A stretch of 64,000 nucleotides of DNA from Pseudomonadota bacterium (lineage in GTDB: Bacteria > Pseudomonadota > Gammaproteobacteria > Xanthomonadales > Xanthomonadaceae). The DNA is taken from NCBI GenBank assembly GCA_018242365.1, contig JAFECB010000015.1, positions 62,001 through 126,000 of the forward strand, read 5' to 3'. Made by a program: the position numbers and the translations under genes. The notes under the pieces were generated by a model that was given only the letters and a program-made list of their open reading frames with translations, was not told the origin of the DNA and did not search any database. Positions 26,740-33,560 of the stretch are shown here, piece after piece. Numbering within the stretch: the first letter of the stretch is position 1; each line of letters opens with the position of its first letter.

Positions 26740-27722
26740 GCGCGCAACCCATCTGCCTGATCGAGGCCATCACCCAGGCGCTGGCCTACGAGCTGCGCCA
26801 CGACGAGCGCGTGGTCGTGCTCGGCGAGGACGTCGGCGTCAACGGCGGCGTGTTCCGCGCCACCGCCGGGCTGTCGGCCGAATTCGGCCCCGAGCGCATC
26901 CTCGATACCCCGCTGGATGAAACCAGCATTGCCGGCCTGACCGTGGGCATGGCCTCGCAGGGCATGCGCCCGGTCGCCGAGGCCCAGTTCGACGGCTTCG
27001 TCTATCCGATGGTGGATTTCATCGTCTGCCACGCCGCGCGCATGCGCTACCGCACCCGCGGCCGTCTGACCTGCCCGATGGTGCTGCGGGTACCGTGGGG
27101 CGGTGGCATCCGCGCCCCGGAACACCACAGCGAGGCGAACGAGGCGATCTTCACCAATGTCCCCGGACTGCGTGTGGTGATGCCCTCCAGCCCGCAACGC
27201 GCCTATGGCCTGCTGCTGGCGGCGATGCGCGACCCGGATCCGGTGATCTACATGGAGCCCAAGCGCATCTATCGTCAGTACAAGGAACTGGTGCCGGATG
27301 ACGGCGAGGCGCTGCCGCTGGACGTGTGCTACGTGCTGCGCGACGGCAGCGACATCACCCTGGTGACGTGGGGCGCACAGGTCAAGGAAACCCTGGAAGC
27401 GGCCGACGCGCTGGCGAAGGAAGGCATCAGCGCCGAGGTCATCGACGTGGCCACCCTGACCCCGCTGGATTTCCCGACCATCGCCGAGTCGGTGAAGAAG
27501 ACCGGCCGCTGCGTGATCGTCCACGAAGCCCCGCGCACCGCAGGCTTCGGCGGCGAGATCGCGGCGCGGATCGCGCACGAATGCCTGTTCGACCTGCTGG
27601 CACCGGTCGAGCGCGTGACCGGCTATGACACCCACATCCCGCTGTTCCGGTTGGAAATGAAGTACCTGCCGAGCGTGGACAAGGTGGTCGCCGCGGCCAA
27701 GCGGGCGATGGCGTATTCGTGA
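26736..27722 (+). CDS. 2-Oxoacid dehydrogenase E1 component, beta subunit
   Basis: A 328-residue transketolase-like subunit. Motifs are VVLGEDVGVNGGVFRATAGL, DTPLDETSIAGLTVGMA, RVPWGGGIRAPEHHSE, YMEPKRIYR and the C-terminal HEAPRTAGFGGEIAARI. It forms an alpha2-beta2 E1 with the upstream gene, with which it overlaps by 4 bp. A short repeat-filled gap of 90 bp separates it from the E2 gene. Confidence 0.94.
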   Translation: MSAQPICLIEAITQALAYELRHDERVVVLGEDVGVNGGVFRATAGLSAEFGPERILDTPLDETSIAGLTVGMASQGMRPVAEAQFDGFVYPMVDFIVCHAARMRYRTRGRLTCPMVLRVPWGGGIRAPEHHSEANEAIFTNVPGLRVVMPSSPQRAYGLLLAAMRDPDPVIYMEPKRIYRQYKELVPDDGEALPLDVCYVLRDGSDITLVTWGAQVKETLEAADALAKEGISAEVIDVATLTPLDFPTIAESVKKTGRCVIVHEAPRTAGFGGEIAARIAHECLFDLLAPVERVTGYDTHIPLFRLEMKYLPSVDKVVAAAKRAMAYS

Positions 27723-27787
27723 TGGTGGGTTGAAACCCGCCTTCGTCACGGCCGGGCATTGCATCGGCGGGTCGAGACCCGCCCTAC
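27723..27787. repeat. Pair of GGGT-palindromes between E1beta and E2 genes
   Basis: Two related hairpins, GGTGGG-TTGAA-ACCCGCC and GGCGGG-TCGAG-ACCCGCC (followed by CTAC), lie about 25 bp apart. They resemble another interspersed palindrome family and could stabilise or trim the operon mRNA. Confidence 0.65.
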
Positions 27788-27812
27788 GAAATCGAAAATC
27801 AGGATCTCGCAA

Positions 27813-29189
27813 ATGAGCAAGAAATTCCTCCTCCCCGACCTCGGCGAAGGCCTGCCGGATGCCACCATCGTCGAATGGCACGTCAAGGTCGGCGACGTGA
27901 TCCGCCTCGACGAAAACCTGGTTTCGATGGAAACCGCCAAGGCGGTGGTGGACGTGCCCTCGCCGGTCTCCGGCAAGGTGCTCAAGCTGGCCGGCGGTGC
28001 TGGCGACGTGATCGTGACCGGCAAGTGGCTGGCCGAGTTCGAGGTCGATCCGAACCTGCCGCAGCGCGCCGAAGGCCAGGACACCGGCCACCACCACGGC
28101 GCTGCCCACGACGACGAACCCGAACCTGCGCCTGCACCCGCTGCCGCAGCGCCCGCCCCGGCCGCCTCCAGTGGCCGCGAGGATGCCGGTACCGTGGTCG
28201 GCGCGATGCAGGTCGGTAATGCCGTGGTCAGCGAGGCCGCGGTCGCGGTCGGTGGCGTCAAGGCCGTGCCGGCGGTGCGCGCGATGGCGCGCAAGCTGGG
28301 CGTGGACTTGACCCGCGTGCGCGCCAGTGGCCCGGATGGCACCGTCACCATGAATGATGTGAAGCAGGCGGCGGCGAATCCTTCCGCTCTGCTCCCCTCT
28401 CCCGCCGGGAGAGGGGCCGGGGGTGAGGGTTCGCCTGCTGCACAGGCACCCGCACCCTCACCCCAACCCCTCTCCCAAGGGGAGAGGGGCAGATCGACTC
28501 TGTCGCAGGCCGGCAAGCCCATCCGTACCCAGCCGCCGACGGTGGCCGCCAGCGGCCAGCCGGAACAGCTCAAGGGCGTGCGTCGCAACATGGCGCGGGT
28601 AATGGCCGACGCCCGCGACCGCGTGGTGCAGACCACCATCGTGGATGATGCCGACCTGCACGGCTGGGCCGGCAAGCAGGACATCACCGCGCGCCTGATC
28701 CGCGCCATTGTCTCCGCCTGCCGCGCCGAGCCGGCCCTCAACGCCTGGTTCGACGACGAGAACCTGAGCGTCACCAAGCATCCGCACGTCGACCTCGGCA
28801 TCGCGGTGGACACCCCCGATGGCCTGTTCGTGCCGGCGCTGCGCAATGCCCACCTGCTCGACGGGCGTGGCCTGCGCGAAGGCATCAACCGCCTGCGCTC
28901 GCAGGTCGAGGATCGCTCGATCCCGGCCTCGGAGCTGTCCGGCTACACCATCTCGCTGTCCAACTTCGGCGTGTTCGCCGGCCGCTACGGCACGGTGGTC
29001 GTGGTGCCGCCGTGCGTGGCCATCATCGGCGCCGGCAAGCTCTCGCATGACGTGGTCGCGGTGATGGGCGGGGTCGAAGTGCACCGTCGCATGCCGATCA
29101 GCCTGACCTTCGACCACCGCTGCGTCACCGGCGGCGAAGCGGCGCGCTTCCTCAAGGTGCTGCTGGACGATCTGGCGATGCCGCAGTAA
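27813..29189 (+). CDS. Dihydrolipoamide acyltransferase (E2)
   Basis: A 458-residue E2 of the 2-oxoacid dehydrogenase complex. One lipoyl domain (residues 1-80) carries the lipoyl lysine in SMETAKAVVDVPSP. An Ala/Pro linker, a peripheral-subunit-binding domain (VPAVRAMARKLGVDLTRVRA) and a catalytic domain ending SLTFDHRCVTGGEAARF (catalytic His) follow. The linker before the catalytic domain contains LLPSPAGRGAGGEG and PSPQPLSQGERG, the in-frame translation of an inverted pair of the CCCTCTCCC repeat (28394-28489). Third gene of the E1alpha-E1beta-E2 operon. Confidence 0.95.
   Translation: MSKKFLLPDLGEGLPDATIVEWHVKVGDVIRLDENLVSMETAKAVVDVPSPVSGKVLKLAGGAGDVIVTGKWLAEFEVDPNLPQRAEGQDTGHHHGAAHDDEPEPAPAPAAAAPAPAASSGREDAGTVVGAMQVGNAVVSEAAVAVGGVKAVPAVRAMARKLGVDLTRVRASGPDGTVTMNDVKQAAANPSALLPSPAGRGAGGEGSPAAQAPAPSPQPLSQGERGRSTLSQAGKPIRTQPPTVAASGQPEQLKGVRRNMARVMADARDRVVQTTIVDDADLHGWAGKQDITARLIRAIVSACRAEPALNAWFDDENLSVTKHPHVDLGIAVDTPDGLFVPALRNAHLLDGRGLREGINRLRSQVEDRSIPASELSGYTISLSNFGVFAGRYGTVVVVPPCVAIIGAGKLSHDVVAVMGGVEVHRRMPISLTFDHRCVTGGEAARFLKVLLDDLAMPQ
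28394..28489. repeat. Inverted pair of CCCTCTCCC repeats inside the E2 coding region
   Basis: CCCCTCTCCC-GCC-GGGAGAGGGG then CCGGGGGTGAGGG (28394-28429) faces CCCTCACCCCAACCCC then TCTCCC-AA-GGGGAGAGGGG (28455-28489). These are the two orientations also seen around the DUF559 gene. The pair lies in frame within an interdomain linker. Confidence 0.9.
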
Positions 29190-29227
29190 GCGGCCAAGAT
29201 CGAGCTAGCGCAGGACAAACAGGCTGG

Positions 29228-29291
29228 TCGCGCCCCTTTGGTGCGCTCCTGCGATGGAACCTTGGTAGGAGCGCACCGAAGGGGCGCGAAT
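29228..29291. repeat. REP-like palindrome pair, copy 2
   Basis: CGCGCCCCTTTGGTGCGCTC then CTGC faces GTAGGAGCGCACCGAAGGGG then CGCGAA. This is the same GTAG-headed family as at 18747, 52566 and 60619, in the gap between the E2 gene and the VOC gene. Confidence 0.85.
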
Positions 29292-29320
29292 CCACCCCCT
29301 GATTCAGGGCGCAATCCGCC

Positions 29321-29707
29321 ATGCCGCACCGCAGCCGCCTCTCCGGCTTCATCATCGACTGCAATACCGGCGATCTCGACGCCGCGGCGGATTTCTGGGC
29401 GCAGGCCTTGGGCTGCTGCATCGCCGACCGCGATGCCGGCGACGAGACCGCCGATTACCAGATGCTGGGTGACACGCCGGGCGATCTGCACATCGAAGTG
29501 CAGAAGGTCGATCACCCCTCACGCGTACACCTCGACATCGAGGCCGATGACGTCGATGCGGAAGCCGCCAGGCTGGAAGCGCTGGGCGCGAAGAAGATCG
29601 CCTTCGTCAAGCGCTGGTGGGTGATGGAAGCACCCACCGGGCAGCGTTTCTGCGTGGTGAAAACCAAGCACCCGGAGCTGGGCGTGGCGTGGAACGACTG
29701 GCCCTGA
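29321..29707 (+). CDS. VOC-family (glyoxalase/bleomycin-resistance-like) protein
   Basis: A 128-residue single-domain VOC protein: GFIIDCNTGDLDAAADFWAQALG at the start, VHLDIEADDVDAEAARLEALGA in the middle and APTGQRFCVVKTKHPEL near the end. It resembles the Glyoxalase_6 subgroup. Substrate and activity are unknown. It stands alone between REP elements and a convergent membrane-protein gene whose stop abuts it directly. Confidence 0.85.
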   Translation: MPHRSRLSGFIIDCNTGDLDAAADFWAQALGCCIADRDAGDETADYQMLGDTPGDLHIEVQKVDHPSRVHLDIEADDVDAEAARLEALGAKKIAFVKRWWVMEAPTGQRFCVVKTKHPELGVAWNDWP

Positions 29708-30019
29708 TCAGCGCGCCAGCAACCAGCGACGACGCAGCCAATACGCAGCACCCAGCACCAACAGGAACACCCCGTATCCCACCGTGGTGGCGAACATCTG
29801 CGGCCACAACGCGCCGTAGGCTTGATCTGCCGAGCCGTAACTCCAATGCAGGCTGATGGCGCAGGCAACAAAGGCCAGCACCAGCGCACTGCCATCGAAC
29901 AACCGACGCGCCGCTGGACGCGGCTGGCGCGGATACAGCCAATACAGCGCCGACAGGATCAGGAACCAGGGCGCAAACAGGAACAGCGCCAACAAAGGCA
30001 GCGTGCCGATGCCGGTCAC
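29708..30019 (-). CDS. Small integral membrane protein
   Basis: A 103-residue protein with three clear hydrophobic segments (about residues 7-28, 43-60 and 73-94) and a basic C terminus (RRRWLLAR). I recognise no family. Its ATG overlaps the trpS stop codon by 4 bp, so it is translated from the trpS transcript. Confidence 0.7.
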   Translation of the reverse strand: MTGIGTLPLLALFLFAPWFLILSALYWLYPRQPRPAARRLFDGSALVLAFVACAISLHWSYGSADQAYGALWPQMFATTVGYGVFLLVLGAAYWLRRRWLLAR

Positions 30020-31335
30020 GCCTTGTCAGCCCCGCCTTCCAGTGCTGCCGCCACGAACGCCGCCAGCGCCGCGTTCACTTCCTCGAAGCTGACGCCTTCA
30101 CTGACGGAAAAATCCATCACCTCGGGATCGATCTCGCCATGCTTGATCGCGGCGATGCGCGCACCGGCATCGCGCGGTGAAGCGAAGCCGATGCTTTGCA
30201 GCAGGACTCGCTCGCCCTGCACGAGCTTGAAATAGAACTTGCCGTCGGCTTCGCGGTATTGCTTGAAGGTGGGGACCTGGCTGATGGCCGGCTTGCCAAT
30301 CCTGTCGCCCGTCGCCACCGCCACTGACGACAGGTCGCGCAGGCCCACCGCTTCCCGCAAACGTGCCAGCGTTGGCGTGGCATGCGCCTGTCGCAAGCGC
30401 ACGGCACCCTCGCGCAGGATCGCTTCGATTTCCGAGGGCTTGGCCATCAGCGCATCGTATTTCTCGCGTAGCGGCGCGACCTCGACATCGATGCGCTCGA
30501 ACAGACGTTGCTTGGCATCGCCCCAGCCGATGCCGTCGGCAAAGGCCTGCGCGAACGCCGCGGTTTCCTCAAGGCTGGCGAAGGCCTGGTACAGCTGGAA
30601 CACCGCCGAGCCTTCGGTGTCCTTGGGCTCGCCGGGCGCGCGTGAGTCAGTGAGGATGCCGCCGATCAGCTTCTTCAGTTCGGCGCGCGGGGCGAACAGC
30701 GGGATGGTGTTGTCGTAGCTCTTGCTCATCTTGCGGCCATCGAGGCCGGGCAAGGTGGCAACGTTCTCGTCGATCACTGCCTCGGGCAGGGTGAAGTGCT
30801 CGCCATACAGATGATTGAAGCGCTGGCCGAAATCGCGCGCCATCTCGATGTGCTGGACCTGATCGCGACCGACAGGGACCTTGTGCGCATTGAAGAGCAG
30901 GATGTCGGCGGCCATCAGCACCGGGTACATGAACAAGCCGGCATTGATCCCGGCGTCATCGTCCACGCCATCGGCGCGGTTCTTGTCCACCGCCGCCTTG
31001 TAGGCATGCGCGCGGTTGAGCAGGCCCTTGCCGGCCACGCAGGTCAGAAACCAGGTCAATTCCGGAATCTCGGGGATGTCGCTCTGGCGGTAGAACCAGT
31101 TCTTCTCCACGTCCAGCCCACCGGCCATCCAGGTCGCCGCGATCTCCAGCGTGCTGCGCTGCACCCGCGCCGGGTCGCCGCATTTCACCAGCGCGTGCAG
31201 ATCGGCGAGGAAGTAGAAATTCTCGACGTCTGCACGCTGCGCGCTGGCCAGCGCCGGCCGGATCGCGCCGACGTAGTTGCCGAGGTGGGGCGTGCCGGAG
31301 GTGGTGATGCCGGTGAGGACGCGGGTCTTGCTCAT
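30016..31335 (-). CDS. trpS: Tryptophanyl-tRNA synthetase with C-terminal extension
   Basis: A 439-residue class I synthetase charging tRNA-Trp. The HIGH-equivalent is GTPHLGNYVG near residue 14 and the KMSKS loop is GRKMSKSYDN near residue 203. Typical bacterial TrpS is about 330 residues. Here about 90 extra residues at the C terminus contain FYFKLVQGERVLLQSIGF followed by an Ala-rich helix, resembling the DUF1508/YegP repeat fold. Such long TrpS forms occur in xanthomonads. The ATG at 31335 (MSKTRVLTG) is the natural start. It overlaps the small membrane gene by 4 bp. Confidence 0.96.
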   Translation of the reverse strand: MSKTRVLTGITTSGTPHLGNYVGAIRPALASAQRADVENFYFLADLHALVKCGDPARVQRSTLEIAATWMAGGLDVEKNWFYRQSDIPEIPELTWFLTCVAGKGLLNRAHAYKAAVDKNRADGVDDDAGINAGLFMYPVLMAADILLFNAHKVPVGRDQVQHIEMARDFGQRFNHLYGEHFTLPEAVIDENVATLPGLDGRKMSKSYDNTIPLFAPRAELKKLIGGILTDSRAPGEPKDTEGSAVFQLYQAFASLEETAAFAQAFADGIGWGDAKQRLFERIDVEVAPLREKYDALMAKPSEIEAILREGAVRLRQAHATPTLARLREAVGLRDLSSVAVATGDRIGKPAISQVPTFKQYREADGKFYFKLVQGERVLLQSIGFASPRDAGARIAAIKHGEIDPEVMDFSVSEGVSFEEVNAALAAFVAAALEGGADKA

Positions 31336-31461
31336 GGCCGGAGGCGGCGCTCGTGGAATGCGGATGAACGGCATTTTAACCGGCATGGGCGCGCAACCCC
31401 GATCCGGCCCGTGGCGCGTTGACAGGTATGCAGCGCGATGAACGCGCCTTCGGAGACAGCC

Positions 31462-32352
31462 ATGATCCGCCCGACCCTGACCACGCTCGCCATTTCGCTC
31501 GCCCTCGTCCTTGCCAGCGCGCTGTCGGCACCGGCATCAGCAGCCGTGCGCTGCCGCGATGACGGCGTCATCCATCGCGATTGCCGTCCGCCGGTCCCGC
31601 GCCAGTTGGAGCTGGTGCGTCTCGATCTGGTCGACCGAGACAGCGGCGACACCCTGACCGAATATCGCGCCCGTGGCCAGGAATGGGTGGCCGGCACGCC
31701 GGGCCATCGTTACTCGGTGCGTCTGACCAATACCACCGGCGAGCGCGTGCTGGTGGTGCTCTCGGTGGACGGCGTCAATGCGGTCAGCGGCCAGACCGCT
31801 TCGCCGATGCAGGCCGGCTACGTGCTGGATCCGTGGGAATCCGCTGAAATCACCGGCTGGCGCAAGTCGCTGGAGGACGTCGCCCAGTTCGTGTTCACCG
31901 ACCTGCAGGACAGCTACGCCGCCCGCACCGGGCGTCCGGACAATGTCGGCGTGGTCGGCATCGCGGTGTTCCGCGAGCGCCAGGTGGTGGTGCCGTCGAT
32001 CTACCAGCCGCGCGTGTATGAGCGCGACCAATCCCGTCGCGACCGCGCCGCCATGCCCGCGCCGCCGCCCGCTGCCCAGGCACCTTCGGCGTCCGCCAGC
32101 GGTCGCGCAATGGCCGCCGAAGCCGCACCGCGCCAGCTCGGCACCGGCCATGGCGAACGCGAATGGTCACCGATCGACCAGACCGAGTTCACCCGCGCCA
32201 GCCGCAATCCGGAGCAGGTCAGCCAGTTGCGCTACGACAGCACCCGCGCGCTGATCGCCATGGGGGTGATGCCACGCCGCGACTGGCGCGACGACAATCG
32301 CGGCCCGCGCGCGTTCCCGAATGGCTTCGTGCCGGATCCGCCGCGCTGGTAA
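31462..32352 (+). CDS. Exported hypothetical protein
   Basis: A 296-residue exported protein. Residues 1-26 form a signal peptide (MIRPTLTTLAISLALVLASA, cleavage near SAPASAA). A domain at about 60-180 has LTEYRARGQEWVAGTPGHRY, TGERVLVVLSVDGVNAVSGQ and WRKSLEDVAQFVFTD. The C-terminal third is Pro/Ala/Arg-rich. The middle resembles conserved proteobacterial periplasmic proteins of unknown function. It stands alone, divergent from trpS. Start 31462 was preferred over 31438 because it puts the signal peptide at the N terminus. Confidence 0.75.
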   Translation: MIRPTLTTLAISLALVLASALSAPASAAVRCRDDGVIHRDCRPPVPRQLELVRLDLVDRDSGDTLTEYRARGQEWVAGTPGHRYSVRLTNTTGERVLVVLSVDGVNAVSGQTASPMQAGYVLDPWESAEITGWRKSLEDVAQFVFTDLQDSYAARTGRPDNVGVVGIAVFRERQVVVPSIYQPRVYERDQSRRDRAAMPAPPPAAQAPSASASGRAMAAEAAPRQLGTGHGEREWSPIDQTEFTRASRNPEQVSQLRYDSTRALIAMGVMPRRDWRDDNRGPRAFPNGFVPDPPRW

Positions 32353-32379
32353 GTCAGGTGAGAAAGGGCGTGTGCCGGC

Positions 32380-32514
32380 TTACTTGCCGGCCGCGCCCTC
32401 GATCTTCTCGCCGGCGCGCTTGATGTCCTTGCCGGCCCCGGCCACGGTATTGCACGCGGCCAGGAAGCCCACGCATACCAGCACCAACACCGCCAGTCTT
32501 GCCACTTGTTTCAT
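32380..32514 (-). CDS. Entericidin-like small lipoprotein
   Basis: A 44-residue lipoprotein: MKQVARLAVLVLVCVGFLAA then the lipobox cysteine (LAAC), followed by NTVAGAGKDIKRAGEKIEGA. The short mature chain with a GxGxDI...G..I pattern is characteristic of the entericidin A/B family. Such proteins are linked to membrane stability and stress-phase lysis in E. coli. It is a separate cistron 92 bp downstream of the DUF421 gene, on the same strand. Confidence 0.85.
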   Translation of the reverse strand: MKQVARLAVLVLVCVGFLAACNTVAGAGKDIKRAGEKIEGAAGK

Positions 32515-32606
32515 GTTCGAATCCTCGTTCACAGGGAACATCGCCACCCCTGTCCTGGCGCGGGTTTCGACCCCGTCGGCGGGGTCGATTCGCCGCTCAT
32601 GGTAAG

Positions 32607-33113
32607 TCAACTCGACGCACTGCCGTGAGGCTCGGCCACCCGTTGGCGTGCAATCACGGTGATATGGCCATTGGTCTCCAGCAACACGATCCCGATGTCC
32701 TCGACGCAGCGGATATTGCCCATCCGCAGCGCTTCGTGGAAATCGTGGTCGCTGACCAGCTCGCGCCGCAGCACGGTCGTGAACACCTTGCCATCGCGGG
32801 CAAGCACCACCGGCACACCCTCCACCAAGCGTTCGATGCGCTTGCTGTGCGACGTGGCATAGGCCACCGCATAGTTCAGGGCGATCAGGGTGGTGGCCAT
32901 CACCGCCGCGCCGGTGAGGGAATTGTCGCCGCCATTGATGCCGTTCTGGACCGCGTTGCCGATCAGGATCAGCAACACCAGGTCGAGCGGGGTGAGCTGG
33001 CCGATCGCGCGCTTGCCGGAGATGCGCACCAGCAGCATCACCAGCAGGTAAATGACGGTGGCGCGCAGCACGAACACCCACCACGGCGCGGACATCTGGA
33101 ACAGGTCGGTCAT
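32607..33113 (-). CDS. DUF421 membrane protein (YetF/YcaP-like)
   Basis: A 168-residue protein. Two or three hydrophobic segments occupy about residues 12-85 (VFVLRATVIYLLVMLLVRISGKR, then LTPLDLVLLILIGNAVQNG). A cytoplasmic DUF421 domain follows, with VEGVPVVLARDGKVFTTVLR, DHDFHEALRMGNI and VLLETNGHITVI. Members such as YetF are poorly characterised; Bacillus homologues affect germination. The polA terminator/sRNA candidate lies upstream on the same strand. Confidence 0.9.
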   Translation of the reverse strand: MTDLFQMSAPWWVFVLRATVIYLLVMLLVRISGKRAIGQLTPLDLVLLILIGNAVQNGINGGDNSLTGAAVMATTLIALNYAVAYATSHSKRIERLVEGVPVVLARDGKVFTTVLRRELVSDHDFHEALRMGNIRCVEDIGIVLLETNGHITVIARQRVAEPHGSASS

Positions 33114-33240
33114 CGGGGGAGCCCTCGGATGGTGGTGCCAGCCCCACCGAGCGAGCCTGAAGGCGGCGTGGTGGAGGCGGGATTGGCGGCATGGTGCGCC
33201 AAGGCCCGCGGCATTGCCATCGCACCATCAGCGCCGACTG
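33114..33240. other. Intergenic stretch between DUF421 start and the terminator
   Basis: The gap from 33114 to 33560 holds no supported gene. This part shows no clear structure; the rest contains the terminator and candidate small RNA listed separately, and AT-richer sequence at 33360-33480 with a repeated ATGCATTC motif. Confidence 0.5.
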
Positions 33241-33244
33241 AAAT

Positions 33245-33276
33245 AAAAACCCCACGGCCAAGGATGGGCCGTGGGG
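33245..33276 (-). terminator. Intrinsic terminator downstream of polA / candidate small RNA
   Basis: CCCCACGGCC (33250-33259) pairs perfectly with GGCCGTGGGG (33267-33276). On the minus strand the hairpin is followed by TTTTTATTT (33249-33241). It would end a leftward transcript from polA or from an RNA gene between. Confidence 0.85.
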
Positions 33277-33352
33277 CTGGGGGGGGAAGGCAGGTTGGGG
33301 AGGGCCTGATCCTTCCGGTCGATCACACCAGGGGAGGGGTAGTGATCCACGT
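33245..33352 (-). ncRNA. Candidate small RNA with C-rich hairpin loop
   Basis: Read leftward, GATCAC (33347-33342) pairs with GTGATC (33326-33321) to expose a loop containing CCCCTCCCC, complementary to Shine-Dalgarno sequences. A C-rich single-stranded stretch and a strong intrinsic terminator follow. This resembles bacterial trans-acting RNAs with anti-SD CCUCC loops. No convincing promoter was found, and the segment could simply be the polA 3' UTR, which may itself be processed. Confidence 0.4.
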
Positions 33353-33560
33353 CAACAGGCGTTGCACCTGTTGCGGTATATGTGACCACGGCAAGCATGG
33401 ATAGTTCGTGAAGATTTCGATGAAAATGCATTCCGATTCAGGATGCATTCATTGCATTTTGAGCGATTGACCCGCGCCATTCGTGGCGCTGCGGAATTCA
33501 TGTGCGAAAGGTCACGATTTCGCGTTTTGCGAGCCGGATCACAGGCCTTGGCGTCTGTAC

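Noticed and set aside
32515..33261. Long extension in front of the entericidin-like lipoprotein
   Set aside because: It overlaps the DUF421 gene in another frame. The short product with a lipobox at residue 21 is the credible gene.
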